DNA of 64,000 nt from positions 558,001 through 622,000 of the forward strand of contig CAWKDG010000012.1 in assembly GCA_963848355.1 (NCBI GenBank), read 5' to 3'. This DNA comes from CAWKDG01 sp963848355. GTDB lineage: Bacteria > Actinomycetota > Acidimicrobiia > Acidimicrobiales > UBA8190. Position numbers and translations under genes: made by a program. Shown one piece after another: positions 8,761-18,327 of this stretch (positions are counted from its first letter, which is position 1; the number at the start of each line of letters is the position of its first letter). The notes under the pieces are model-generated. The model made no database searches and was not told the DNA's origin. It was given only the letters and a program-made list of their open reading frames with translations.

Positions 8761-8852
8761 GTGGGAGGCGAGGATGGCTGCGATAGAGGGCTGCTGGCGA
8801 GGCCTGGTCGGCGAGGAGCCTGATTGCGCCACGCTCCCAGTCAGACAGGGGC

Positions 8853-8883
8853 TTGACCCTTCCGCGACGTCATCTGATCCAAT
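8853..8883 (+). promoter_or_regulatory. Possible MerR-type promoter with long spacer
   Basis: TTGACC (8853-8858), a 19-base spacer and TCCAAT (8878-8883). Wide 19-base spacing after CTTGACC is typical of promoters that MerR proteins activate by untwisting DNA. The expected transcription start coincides with the GTG at 8890, which would make the mRNA leaderless. The dyad inside the spacer is weak. Confidence 0.35.
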
Positions 8884-8889
8884 GGGCAC

Positions 8890-9714
8890 GTGTACGGAAT
8901 TGGGACGGTCGCCCGCTTGGCCCAGGTCTCGGTCAGGACGATTCGCTACTACGACGAGCTCGGACTTCTGCGTCCCGCGTGGACCGACCCGGAGACGGGT
9001 CATCGGTGGTATTCCCCGGACCAGCTGCCCCGTCTGCACCGCATACTCGCTCTCCGAGATCTCGGGGTGGCCCTGGCCGACATCGGTCGGCTGCTCGACG
9101 ACGGAGTGAGCGCCGGGGAATTGAGGGGAATACTCCTCCTGCGCCGGGCCGAGGCCAGCGAGCGGATGGGAGCCGCGGCCGAACGGCTGGCCCACGTCGA
9201 GGCCCGCCTCGACCAACTCAAGGAGAAGGACACGGCTGACTACGACGTCGTCGTGAAGGGGGTCGAAGCCGTGTGGGCGGCTGTGCTCTCCGAGCAGGTA
9301 GCTGGTGTCACGGAGATCGAGGCCACCCAGGAGCGTCTGTGGCCCCGCATCCACGCGGCCATGGATGCCCGTGGGATCGAACGGGCCGGGCCGTCGGTTG
9401 CCATCGAGATCCCCACCGACGATCCGGCCCGGCCGACCCAGTTGACGACGGCGGTACCGATTCCGGATGGAACGCTGATAGACGACGGCGGCGTTACGAC
9501 AGCCATGATTCCGGCGCTGGCACGCGCCGCAGCGACCGTCATCACAGGTGATTCCTATTTGAATGGTCCTGACTTCGACGGGGGCTGGAATGCCCTGCGA
9601 CGATGGGCAGAAAGCACTGCCGAAACGGTCACCGGCGAGTTTCGAGAGCTCTACCTGGACTGTGATGGACCGAGAACGGGCTGGGTCGTCGAAGTGCAGA
9701 TGGTTCTGTCATAA
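8890..9714 (+). CDS. MerR-family regulator with GyrI-like effector domain
   Basis: A 274-residue regulator. The winged helix-turn-helix is at 1-70 (IGTVARLAQVSVRTIRYYDE, LGLLRPAWTDPETGHRWYSP), a dimerisation coiled coil at about 75-115 (RRAEASERMGAAAERLAHVE), and an effector-binding GyrI-like domain fills about 120-274, as in BmrR. Such proteins sense bulky cations or drugs and activate a nearby exporter. The GTG start at 8890 begins at the conserved YGIGTVARLA. It lies downstream of the DrrAB-like exporter on the same strand but has its own likely promoter, and it sits between the two copies of a 46-base repeat. Confidence 0.85.
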   Translation: MYGIGTVARLAQVSVRTIRYYDELGLLRPAWTDPETGHRWYSPDQLPRLHRILALRDLGVALADIGRLLDDGVSAGELRGILLLRRAEASERMGAAAERLAHVEARLDQLKEKDTADYDVVVKGVEAVWAAVLSEQVAGVTEIEATQERLWPRIHAAMDARGIERAGPSVAIEIPTDDPARPTQLTTAVPIPDGTLIDDGGVTTAMIPALARAAATVITGDSYLNGPDFDGGWNALRRWAESTAETVTGEFRELYLDCDGPRTGWVVEVQMVLS

Positions 9715-9763
9715 CGAGCCAGATCTTCAACACCATCCCGGTCGCGCGGGCAACACTGTGGCG

Positions 9764-10270
9764 GTGAGCCCGCCATCGATCGAGGCCGTCCTGGGCGACA
9801 TCACGGCGCAACAGGTGGACGCCGTCGTGAACGCCGCCAACGCGCGCCTGGCCGGGGGCGGGGGTGTCGACGGGGCCATCCACCGCGCCGCCGGTGCGGC
9901 CGACCTCCACGCCGCCTGCGCCGCGCTCGGGGGATGCGACCCCGGCGACGCCAAGGTGACACCCGGATTCGCGCTGGCGGCGCGGTGGATCATTCACACC
10001 GTCGGCCCCGTCTGGGCCGGGGGGCGGTCGGGCGAGGCCGAGATCCTGGCCTCCTGCTACCGGCGCTCGCTGGGCCTGGCCGGCGAACTGGGGCGCGGTC
10101 GATCGCCTTCCCGGCCATCTCGACGGGCGTCTACGGCTACCCGCCCGACCTGGCCGCCGAGGTCGCCGTCTCCACCGTGTCGTCGCGCGGGTCGATCTCG
10201 CACTCGTCCGCCTCGTCGCCTTCGACGAGGGGACCCGGGCGCTCTACCGCGGCTCATCTCCGCTGGTTGA
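9764..10270 (+). pseudogene. Macrodomain (O-acetyl-ADP-ribose deacetylase type), broken by frameshifts
   Basis: A macrodomain protein binds or hydrolyses ADP-ribose derivatives. Core motifs are visible: VLGDITAQQVDAVVNAANARL, then GGGGVDGAIHRAAG, and later ARSIAFPAISTGVYGYP and LVAFDEGTRALY. They are spread over all three frames, needing changes near 10088, 10185 and 10250; the last frame change restores the TGA at 10268 with an end GLISAG. The GTG at 9764 begins VSPPSIEAVLGD. Its first 46 bases are repeated at 8715. It may be an intact gene with sequencing indels or a true pseudogene. Confidence 0.7.
9768..9813 (+). repeat. Macrodomain 5' end, partner of repeat at 8715-8760
   Basis: Direct-repeat partner of 8715-8760 (43 of 46 identical). 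Here the repeat is the functional start of the macrodomain gene. The two copies are 1053 bases apart and enclose the whole MerR gene. Confidence 0.7.
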
Positions 10271-10312
10271 GGATCATCGACGGTCGCGCCCCACGTGGAC
10301 GTGCCGCCGGTC

Positions 10313-10894
10313 CTACGGTCCGGAATCGGAACGAGCGAGGGGAACATCGGTCCAACCGGCGCCTTCCCATCGCCGGCGAGCCGTCCAGCTCTGTCCGTCC
10401 CAGTAGCCCTGGTCGTTGTTGGTCGCACCGACCTGGTACCACCCCGGGTTCTGGGCCCGGGGTGGTGGTGGCGGCGAGGTCGGGTCCGGCGACGGTGGCG
10501 GCGGGGCCCCCTCGTCCCCGGCGGACGGGTGGGCCCTGGGTCGAAACCCGTGCAGCGCCGGCCAGTCGGAGAAGCCGAAGAGGACGAACAGGATCCACGA
10601 GGCGATGACGAGGGCGAAGGCGATCTTGAGCAGGACATGGGCGGCGTCGTACTCGGCCGCGTTGAATCCGAAGGGCGACCGGATCAGACCGGTCAAGGAG
10701 TCCACGCCGAGAATCTCGCTCGTGAGACCGAGGACCACAGCGGAGACGGGGAGCAGTATCCACCGGCCGGAGTATCCGGCCTTGGTGACGATCTTCGCCC
10801 AGGTGACGAAGGTGAGAACGACGACAGTGACCCAGACCAGGAGCCAGAAGACGGCCGCCACCGTGTTCGTGGCCAGGAGCACGGTGGAGGGCAC
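10313..10894 (-). CDS. Membrane protein with C-terminal DUF2510-like motif
   Basis: A 193-residue protein of unknown function. Three hydrophobic helices are visible (about 12-33 AAVFWLLVWVTVVVLTFVTW, 42-64 and 90-110 IAFALVIASWILFVLFGF). A Pro/Ser-rich linker follows, then PGWYQ..GYWDGQSWTARR near 150-175, the pattern of DUF2510, a short actinobacterial module thought to mediate interactions at the membrane. The start is uncertain (GTG at 10894 gives MPSTVLLATN). Divergent from the DinB gene. Confidence 0.75.
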   Translation of the reverse strand: MPSTVLLATNTVAAVFWLLVWVTVVVLTFVTWAKIVTKAGYSGRWILLPVSAVVLGLTSEILGVDSLTGLIRSPFGFNAAEYDAAHVLLKIAFALVIASWILFVLFGFSDWPALHGFRPRAHPSAGDEGAPPPPSPDPTSPPPPPRAQNPGWYQVGATNNDQGYWDGQSWTARRRWEGAGWTDVPLARSDSGP

Positions 10895-10902
10895 CCGGTT
10901 CA

Positions 10903-10945
10903 GGGTTCCACAGCCGGATCAACGGGATTCCACAGCCGCATCAAC
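10903..10945. repeat. Tandem 21/22-bp repeat in a divergent promoter region
   Basis: Two adjacent copies of GGG(A)TTCCACAGCCG[G/C]ATCAAC, at 10903-10923 and 10924-10945. They lie directly upstream of the DUF2510-like membrane protein gene and about 80 bases before the DinB gene, so they could be paired sites for a DNA-binding protein. No known motif is recognised. Confidence 0.55.
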
Positions 10946-11026
10946 ACCGAGCAAACCCGTGTAGATCTCCGAGAGCTCGGTGGGCACAATGGACGGCGTA
11001 CGGCCTCGACGAACAGGAGATCCACC

Positions 11027-11608
11027 ATGCCCATGAACGTCCCCTTCGTCACCGATGAGCGCCAGGCACTCCTGGCCTTCCTGTCCCAGCAGCGCGCCGC
11101 TGTGCGGAACGCGACGTACGGGCTCACCGATGACCAGGCGCGGACGACCACCACAGCCAGCACGCTGAGCGTCGGTGGACTCGTGAAGCACGTGGCGGAG
11201 GCCGAGAGCGGCTGGATCGACAGGGTTCTGCGGTCCGACTCGTCGGACGCGACCGACTACGCCGCCTACCTGGCTGGGTTCCAGATGCAGCCGGACGAGA
11301 CCCTGGACGGTCTTCTCGACCTCTACGCGGAGGTGGCGGCCCGCACGCAGAGCGTCATCACCGACATCGGCGACCTCGGGCAGGCCGTCCCGCTGGCCAG
11401 GGGCGTGCCGTGGTTCCCCGACGAGGCGTCGGTGCGCTGGGTCCTCCTGCACCTCGTCGAGGAGACGGCCCGGCACGCCGGCCACGCCGACATCATCCGG
11501 GAAGCCATGGACGGGGCGACGGCCGGTCCGCTGATGGCCGCCGCCGAAGAGTGGGCGCCGAGCCCCTGGATCACGCCCTGGGCACCGGCGTCGCTACCGG
11601 GCCGCTAG
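11027..11608 (+). CDS. DinB-family (DUF664) protein
   Basis: A 193-residue four-helix-bundle protein of the DinB/YfiT group, many of which are metal-dependent thiol transferases (mycothiol or bacillithiol). The family pattern is seen in LVKHVAEAESGWIDRVL (first His), a middle region with Tyr, and LLHLVEETARHAGHADIIREA (HxxxH near the end), giving the three-His metal site. The ATG at 11027 follows AGGAG. It converges on cinA with a four-base overlap of stop codons. Substrate unknown. Confidence 0.85.
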   Translation: MPMNVPFVTDERQALLAFLSQQRAAVRNATYGLTDDQARTTTTASTLSVGGLVKHVAEAESGWIDRVLRSDSSDATDYAAYLAGFQMQPDETLDGLLDLYAEVAARTQSVITDIGDLGQAVPLARGVPWFPDEASVRWVLLHLVEETARHAGHADIIREAMDGATAGPLMAAAEEWAPSPWITPWAPASLPGR

Positions 11609-12863
11609 CCGTCGGCGTCGTGGAGCAGTCGCCGGCGCAGGAGGTCGAGGGCGGTGATGGTGGCGTACTGCCGGACCCGGTCTCGATCCCCGGGCAGGTG
11701 GGCCTCGACCGACTCGGTCGCCGCCGCGTCCCGGGCCAGTCCCACGATCACCGTCCCCGGCGCCTGGCCCTCCTGGGCGTCGGGACCGGCCACTCCGGTG
11801 AGGGCCAGTCCCACGTCGGCCCCGAGGACCCGGCGGGCGCCCTCGGCCATGGCCCGGGCCGCCTCGGCCGTCACCACCGGCCCCTCGGGGACACCGAGGA
11901 CGTTGTACTTGACCTCGCTGGCGTAGGAGACGACCGAGCCCCGGAACCAGTCGCTGGCCCCGGGCACGGCCACCAGTCGCGAGGCCACCAGGCCGCCGGT
12001 GAGGGACTCGGCCAGACCCAGGGTGAGCCCGCGTGCTCTCAGTGCGGTGCCCACCACCGACTCCATGGTGTCGTCGTCGAAGCCGAAGACGGCTTCGCCC
12101 ACGAGCGCCGGGACATGTTCCTCCTCGGCCCGGACGAGGGCCTCGGCCGCGGCGGTGTCCGCCGCCTTGGCCGTGATCCGCACCTTGATCCCCTCCATCC
12201 CGCTGGCCAGGAAGGCGATGGTCGGATTCCCACCGGCGGCGTCGAGGGCGGCGATGCGGGGGGCGAGGAGCTCGGCCAGGCCCGACTCGCTGTTCCCCCA
12301 CGTCCGCACCACCCGGCTGACGATCACCGACACGTCACCCTGCTCGGCCATGCGGCGGCGCAGGTCGGGGAGCACGGCCCGGCTGAACATCTCGTACATC
12401 TCGTAGGGCACCCCGGGCAGGGCGTAGACGACCTTGTGGCCCACCGGGCAGATGAGCCCGGGGGCCGTGCCCATGACCTGGACGATGGGCGTGGCGCCCA
12501 CGGGGACGTCGGCCTGGCGGCCGTTGCTCTCGGGCATGTCCCGTCCCGCGACGAGAACATCTCCCCGATCTTCTCCACGATGGCCGGGTCGCGGACGAGG
12601 GCCACGTTCATCACCTCGGCGATGGCGTCCCTGGTGATGTCGTCGTGGGTGGGACCGAGTCCCCCGCACACCACCACCCCGTCGCTGCGGGCCAGCGCCG
12701 TGCGCAGAGCCAGGACGATCCGCTCCTGGTTGTCCCCCACCGCCTGGTGGAAGTGGGAGTCGATCCCGCCCAGGGCCAGCTGCTCCCCGAGCCAGGCCGA
12801 GTTGGTGTCGGCGATCTGGCCGAGGAGCAGTTCGGTGCCGACGGCCACGATCTCGATCCGCAT
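11605..12863 (-). CDS. cinA: CinA-like competence/damage-inducible protein, NMN amidohydrolase type
   Basis: About 418 residues once a single frame change near 12545-12555 is allowed. The N-terminal MoCF-like domain reads IVAVGTELLLGQIADTNSAW and VVCGGLGPTHDDITRDA. The rest, in the next frame, contains LPGVPYEMYEMF and the C-terminal deamidase domain with LAESLTGGLVASRLVAVPG and ALTGVAGPDAQEGQAPGTV. The family deamidates nicotinamide mononucleotide or acts in pyridine-nucleotide repair. The ATG at 12863 overlaps the pgsA stop (TGATG), and the gene follows rimO-pgsA as in many actinobacteria. Confidence 0.88.
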
Positions 12864-13509
12864 CAGGCCGCCCCCTGGGACCGCCCGGCCCGCCGGCCGT
12901 CGAGCAGGTACTGCGCCCCGGTGACCAAGGTGAGGGCCACCGCCACCCACACGGCCACCGTCAACACGGTCGGGTGGGTGGCCACCGGCGGGGCCAGGGC
13001 CAGGAGGATGGCGATACCCTGGACGAGCGTCTTCACCTTGGCCGACGTCCGGGCCGGGATGGAGATCCCCCGGCGGCCGGCCACGGCCCGGTAGACGCTC
13101 ATCCCCACTTCGCGGGCGGCGATGAGGGCGACCGGCAGCCAGGAGAACTCGCCCTTGGCGGCCAGGACGAACAGCGGGCTCAACACCACCGCCTTGTCGG
13201 CCAGGGGATCGAGGAAGGCGCCCGACCGGGTCGTCCCCTGCCGTCGCGCCAGCCATCCGTCGACCCCGTCGGTGGCCCCGATGGTGAAGGCCACGGCGAA
13301 GGCACCCAACCGGCGCCGCGCATGGCCACCATGACCACCACCACCGGGGTGGCCAGCAGACGGGCCACCGTGATCCCGTTGGCCGGGGTCACGAGGGCCG
13401 ACGGGCCGAAGGTGAACTGCTTCACCCGTTCCCCGATCGGCGTGACCGTCGGCGGCGCCGACTCGTCGGCCGTCGACGCGACGACCGGGGCGGCGCCCGG
13501 GTCGGTCAC
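12863..13509 (-). CDS. pgsA: CDP-alcohol phosphatidyltransferase, PgsA type (frameshifted)
   Basis: About 215 residues, read with one frame change near 13315. This integral membrane enzyme makes phosphatidylglycerophosphate from CDP-diacylglycerol. N-terminal part: PANGITVARLLATPVVVVMV. After the frame change comes the catalytic motif DGVDGWLARRQGTTRSG then AFLDPLADK, i.e. DG-x2-AR-x7-G-x3-D-x3-D; the usual spacing is x8, so one residue is missing here. Further helices follow (LVQGIAILLALAPPVA, VAVALTLVTGAQYLL). The GTG at 13509 overlaps the rimO TGA (GTGA). Confidence 0.85.
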
Positions 13510-14785
13510 CGCCCGACCGGTCCCGCCACCTCGGCCCACAGATCGGGCCCGGCGGCGCCGGTGGGGACGACGTCGACGAGAGGACCGGGTTCCAGGTCGT
13601 CGGAACGTGCACGATCCCGTCGATCTCGGGGGCTTCGCGGTGCGAGCGGCCCACGCCGGGGGCGTCGACGAGCACGCGCATCGTCTCGCCCACCAGTGCC
13701 GAGCGGCGCTCGGCGGTGATCCGGTCCTGGATCTCGGAGCACTCCCGCAACCGCTCCAGGGCCAGCTCGGGCGGGACCCCGTCGCCGAGACCGGCGGCGT
13801 AGGTCCCGGGCTCCTCGGAGAAGGTGAAGAAGCCGGCCCAGTCGAGTTGCGCTTCGGCCAGGAAGGCGAGGAGCGCGTCGTGGTCCTCCTCGGTCTCACC
13901 CGGGTAGCCCAGGATGAACGACGACCGCAACGCGGCATCGGGGGCGGCCGACCGGATACGGGCGATCCGGTCGAGAAAGCGCTCCCCCTCACCCCATCGC
14001 CGCATCCGCTCGACCAGAGGACGCGAGACGTGCTGGAGCGAGAGATCGAAGTAGGGCACCCCGGTGCCCACGATGGTGTCGACGAGTTCGTCGTCGAGAG
14101 CCGACGGGTACAGATAGAGCAGTCGCACCCGCTCCACCCGGTCGGCCACCGCCCTGATCAGCCCCACGATGGGCCGGGAGGTGCCCCGTACCCGGGGGAC
14201 ACGGTCCGGAGCGCTCCGGTCGAGCCCCCACGAGGCGAGGTCCTGGGCGACGAGGACGACCTCGCGCACCCCGTCACCGAGGGCGGCGACCTCCTCGAGA
14301 AGGGACTCGGCCGGACGCGACCGCTGGAGTCCCCGGAACGACGGGATGGCGCAGAACCCGCACCGGCGGTCGCACCCCTCGGCCACCTTTATATAGGCCC
14401 ATGGTGCGGAGGCGGCCGGTCGGGGGAGATTGAGGAGGTCGAAGGCGTTGCGCCGGCGCAGGGTGACCGGCACCCCGAACCCGGCGACGAGGTCGACCTC
14501 GGGCAGGGCGTCGGCCAACTCGGCGCCGTAGCGCTCGGCCAGGCACCCGGTGACGACGAGCCGGGATCCGGCCCGGCGGGCGTCGGCCATCTCGAGAATG
14601 GTGTCGATGGACTCCTGGCGTGCCGCCTCGATGAAGGCGCAGGTGTTCACCACCACCAGGTCGGCGTCCTCCGGCGTCCGGGCCGCTTCGTAGCCGTCGG
14701 CCACCAGCGTGCCCGCCAACTTGTCCGAGTCGACCTGGTTCTTCGGACAGCCCAGGGTCTCCAACCAGTAGGTCTCGGGCACCAC
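13506..14785 (-). CDS. rimO: Ribosomal protein S12 methylthiotransferase RimO (frameshifted near its end)
   Basis: About 425 residues. RimO is a radical-SAM enzyme that methylthiolates an aspartate of ribosomal protein S12. The UPF0004 cysteines are C13, C49 and C81; the radical-SAM cluster is C138-x3-C142-x2-C145 (EGCDRRCGFCAIPSFRG). The TRAM domain is interrupted by a frame change near 13600: IDGIVHVP continues in another frame as LEPGPLVDVVPTGAAGPDLW and ends VAGPVGR at 13506. GTG start at 14785 or 14782. First gene of the rimO-pgsA-cinA unit and downstream of tRNA-Ser. Confidence 0.92.
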
Positions 14786-14841
14786 GACAATCTACCGGGG
14801 TCGTCCCGGACGCCCCGGCGGGAAGCCACGACGACATTGCG

Positions 14842-14930
14842 CGGAGAGGGAGGGATTTGAACCCTCGGACCCAGTTTCCCAGGTCAACTCATTAGCAGTG
14901 AGTCCGATTCGGCCGCTCTCGCACCTCTCC
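14842..14930 (-). tRNA. tRNA-Ser, anticodon GCU
   Basis: Acceptor stem GGAGAGG (14924-14930) pairs with CCTCTCC (14843-14849), with discriminator G. The anticodon stem-loop ACTCACTGCTAATGAGT gives anticodon GCT, and the T-arm is GAGGGTTCAAATCCCTC. The long variable arm fits a class II serine tRNA. CCA is not encoded. It stands just upstream of rimO on the same strand. Confidence 0.95.
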
Positions 14931-15726
14931 GGGTGAAACCATCTCCCTCATTGGGCCGATCGGGGGATCTGCCCGAACCACGGTCCGACGAAGAATCGCG
15001 GGCGCGGCTCGAAGGGTAGTGGGACTCGACGGCGGCGGCATCCTGCGGCGCTCGCTCGGGCGATTCTGGGGCCGGAGCGTCAGGCCGAGCCGGTGGGGAC
15101 TGGTCAGGGAAAAGATGCATCGTCAGGCGGGCGTCGCTGGGGGACGCCATCGTGAGCCACTTTTTGTCGTCGGCCTGGGTGTCACTGTGTCGTCCTGGAT
15201 CGTGCTCGTCGTCGTGGCGCGGCTGGGAGCGAAGTCGGCCAGTCGTTGTCGTGGCGATGATGGGGACGGGCCTGTCATCGTGGTTCTGACGTTTTTCCCG
15301 GCGTCGTGGCTTCTGATTTCTCCTCGCCGTCGGCGGCGTGGGCCCCTGGTGGATCGAAGCCGTCAACATCGTCCAACATGGTTCTGCTGGCCTTGTACGC
15401 GGCCCCGGCGAAAGCGTGGTGGTGCGGCGAACCGAACACGCTGAGTGGTGCGGCGACTCGTGGCCTGTCGGACGGGGACCTTGGGCCGTTCAACCAGATC
15501 CTCTACGACACTGGCGGCGTACTCCGTCTACGGCGTGGACAACGGGCGGTCCTGGGGCCACCTGCTGTGCGTGCGGCTTTCCTCTCGTCGAGGTCGGCGT
15601 CGGCGGCAACGAGGTCGACAAGCCCTGACGGAATTGTACCGCAACCTGACACGCTGGGTTTGGTTGCTGCCTCGCCGGCGGCGGCGTGACGCGTGTCTCA
15701 CGCCTCTCGTCGTCTCGGTCAGCTTG
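14931..15726. other. About 800 bases without a supported gene
   Basis: Open frames here are Arg/Ser/Pro-rich, disagree with one another and show no domain, signal peptide or good ribosome site; some run through the tRNA. Neighbouring genes are full of frame changes, so a frameshifted gene could be hidden, but I see no motif that would name it. Confidence 0.45.
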
Positions 15727-16105
15727 TCACCCGGGATTGTGGGCGAGCTCCCAGGGATGCCCGTCCGGAATGAAGATCATCGCCGCGTAGCCGCGCCAGA
15801 AACTCTGTGGCGGGGCCCGGGTGAGGTGGCGCGGCGGCCCGGGCCGCCGCCGCGACCTCGTCGACCTCCTGGCGGCGAGCCCACGTTGTGGGCGAGGGTG
15901 ATCCCCCCCACCCTCCGTTGTCCTCCACGCCGGTGTCGGCGGCCAGCAGGGCCCTGTCCCACAGCGCGACGATCATGGCGCCGGCCTGGAAGAACACCGG
16001 TTCGTCCCCGACCCGCCCACACCCCCCAGCCGAGGGCCTCGTAGAAGGCCCGGGCCGACCGATGTCGGTGACGCCGAGGGTGACCAGGCTGAGTCGCTGT
16101 CTCAC
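15727..16105 (-). pseudogene. VOC-superfamily (glyoxalase/bleomycin-resistance-like) protein, several frameshifts
   Basis: Fragments of one vicinal-oxygen-chelate protein lie in order over three frames: MRQRLSLVTLGVTDI, ARAFYEALGWG, EPVFFQAGAMIVALWDR, GGITLAHNVGS, then FWRGYAAMIFIPDGHPWELA with HNPG and a TGA at 15727. The last segment is the hallmark C-terminus of this family (metal-binding Glu in PWE). At least four frame changes are needed in 380 bases. Full reconstructed length is about 125 residues, normal for the family. Divergent from the cNMP/thioredoxin-reductase gene. Confidence 0.7.
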
Positions 16106-16170
16106 GGCCCAGATGCCGACGACGGGGAATTATCGGAGGCGACGGCGGCCCGTCCCGGTATCCTTTGCAC

Positions 16171-17858
16171 ATGTCGGAACTTCGGGCTCCGCCATCACCC
16201 ATCTTCAGGCCGGACGATCACCGGTCCTCGACGCGGCCCAGATCGAAGTGCTGCGAAGGTACGGAAGCGAGTCCGAGGTGGCCGCCGGGGACCTCCTGTT
16301 CGCTGAGGGCGACGAGACCTACGACCTCATCGTCCTCCTCGAAGGGGAGGTCGAGATCGTCGAGGACCACGGGCGTCGCGACGAGACGGTCCTCGCCACT
16401 TACGGCCCGTCGCAGTTCCTGGGGGAGATCGGCCTCCTCACCGGCCAGCGCGTCTACCTCACGGCAGTGGCGGCACGCCGGGCGGGTCCTGCGCGTCGCC
16501 CGAGGTGCGGGTCGTCATGGCCCAGGAGCTCGACCTGAGCGAGCTCATCCTGCGGGCCTTTCTGCTCCGCCACGCGTCCTGACCCAGATCGGTTCGGGCC
16601 TCACCCTGGTCGGCTCCCGCTTCGACCCCGACACCCGACGGCTGCTCGAGGTGCTGGCCCGCAACCGGCTGCCGTCGAAGTGGCTGGACCTCGAGTCCTC
16701 ACCGGAGGCCGAGGCGATGCTGCGCGAACTCGACGTGCCGGTCGAGGACCTGCCCATCGTCATCGTTCCCGGGGGCCCGTTGCTGCGCAACCCGGGAAGC
16801 CGCGCGCTGCTCGATGCGCTCGGCCTCTCCGGGGCCAGCGAACACGGCCGACCGATGTCTGCGATCTGCTCGTCATGGGGGGCGGTCCGGCCGGGCTGGC
16901 GGCCGCGGTCTACGGCGCCTCGGAGGGGATGACGACGACCCTGGCCGAGGACACCGCCCTCGGAGGGCAGGCGGGTACGTCGTCCCGCATCGAGAACTAC
17001 CTGGGCTTTCCGGCCGGACTGTCCGGGGAGGAGCTGGCGGCCCGCGCCGCGCTGCAGGCCCAGAAGTTCGGGGTGTGCATCATGCTGGCGTCCAGGGCGG
17101 TGGCCTGTCCTCGGAAGCGACATCCACCAGGTGACGTTCGAGAGCGGCGAGGTGGTCACGGCCCGGTCGGTCATCATCGCCACCGGGGCGCGCTACAACC
17201 GCCTTCCCCTGGACCGGCTGACCGAGTTCGAGGGAGTCGGGGTCTACTACGCCGCCACCCAGATGGAGGCCATGGCCTGCGGGGCGGCCGGTCGTCATCG
17301 TCGGCGGGGGGAACTCGGCCGGCCAGGCCGCTCTGTTCCTGGCTCCACCTGCAACCGGGTGTACATCGCCATCCGTGGGCCGTCGCTGGACAGCTCGATG
17401 TCGCGCTATCTGATCGATCAGATCGACCGCATGCCCCACATCAAGGTCCTGCCCCACACCCAGGTCACCGGCTGATCGGCGAGCACCGGCTCGAGGGCAT
17501 CGAGCTCGTCGACAACGCCCGGTCGGAGACGGCGACCCTCGCGGCCCGGGGGTTGTTCGTCTTCATCGGTGCCAAACCCGGCACCCAGTGGTTGGACGGT
17601 CAACTGGCCACGGACACTAACGGTTTCCTCCTCACCGGCACCGAGGTTCCCGGCCGACTCGATGCCGACGGCCCCGCGCCCCTGTTTCTCGAGACGAGCC
17701 GGCCGGGCATATTCTGCGTGGGCGACGTTCGCAGCGGGTCGGTCAAGCGGTGGCCACAGCCATCGGCGAAGGTCGATGGCCGTCCGGCTCGTGTTCGAAC
17801 GCCTGCAGGCCACAGGCAGGCCGTCGCGGAACCCGCGCGTGTCACGGCGAGCAACTAG
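16171..17858 (+). CDS. Cyclic-nucleotide-binding / FAD thioredoxin-reductase-like fusion (many frameshifts)
   Basis: Order of segments: a cNMP-binding domain (VLRRYGSESEVAAGDLLFAE, GEVEIVEDHG, LGEIGLLTGQRVYLTAVA), a thioredoxin-like linker (LEVLARNRLPSKWLDLE, EDLPIVIVPGG), then a pyridine-nucleotide oxidoreductase with FAD site LLVMGGGPAGLAAAVYGASE, TALGGQAGTSSRIENYLGF, a Rossmann motif VVIVGGGNSAGQAALFLA and GLFVFIGAKPGTQWL plus GIFCVGDVRSG. At least five frame changes are needed. I see no CxxC redox pair in the central region. A TATCCT hexamer at 16159 places the transcript start at the ATG (leaderless). About 560 residues; this fusion occurs in other actinobacteria; physiological partner unknown. 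Confidence 0.75.
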
Positions 17859-17887
17859 ACCTGGTCAGCGAACCTATCGGCGGAAAT

Positions 17888-18283
17888 CTAGCCGGGCTTG
17901 ACCGCCGTCCCGGCACTGAACCAGGTCCAGGGTCTCGGACCCCGGGCGTAGCCTGCTCGACGTGTTCCACGGTGAACCCAGCGCCAGCGATCAGGGCCAC
18001 CGGGTCCCGGGTGAGATGACAGCCGTCGGCCAGGCGTCGCTGGAAGGGTTCGACCCGTCGTTGCCGACGGGCCACGGACCGGGTCGGGGGACAGTCCGTG
18101 TTCGAGGAAGTGGAAACGGGCTCCGGGGCGCAGCACCCGGCGCAGCTCGGACAGGGCCGCGGCCACGTCGGGGATGGTGCACATCCGATTCAACAGGCGG
18201 GGCACCACCTGCTCACGGTAGAGGCCCACCTCCTCACGCAACCGGCCACCGATCCGTCGTTCAACGCCATCACGGATAGTCAT
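17888..18283 (-). pseudogene. SAM methyltransferase remnant lacking its SAM-binding core
   Basis: The N-terminus REEVGLYREQVVPRLLNRMC is joined directly, in frame, to TIPDVAAALSELRRVLRPG and then FHFLEHGLSPDP. In the intact family about 100 residues, including motif I and its glycine-rich loop, separate these parts. The junction (about 18175-18190) falls where both halves share a Cys-containing word, as in a short-homology deletion. The C-terminal half also changes frame (RVEPFQRRLADGCHLTRDPV), ending WTWFSAGTAVKPG at 17888. It cannot bind SAM as it stands. Confidence 0.72.
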
Positions 18284-18327
18284 GACGACGGGTTTTAACC
18301 TGGTGCCCTCGTCCCACAAGGGGGAAC

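Noticed and set aside
14931..15726. Several open frames of 90-200 codons on both strands
   Set aside because: Arg/Ser/Pro-rich composition, mutually inconsistent, some crossing the tRNA, with no motif or ribosome site.
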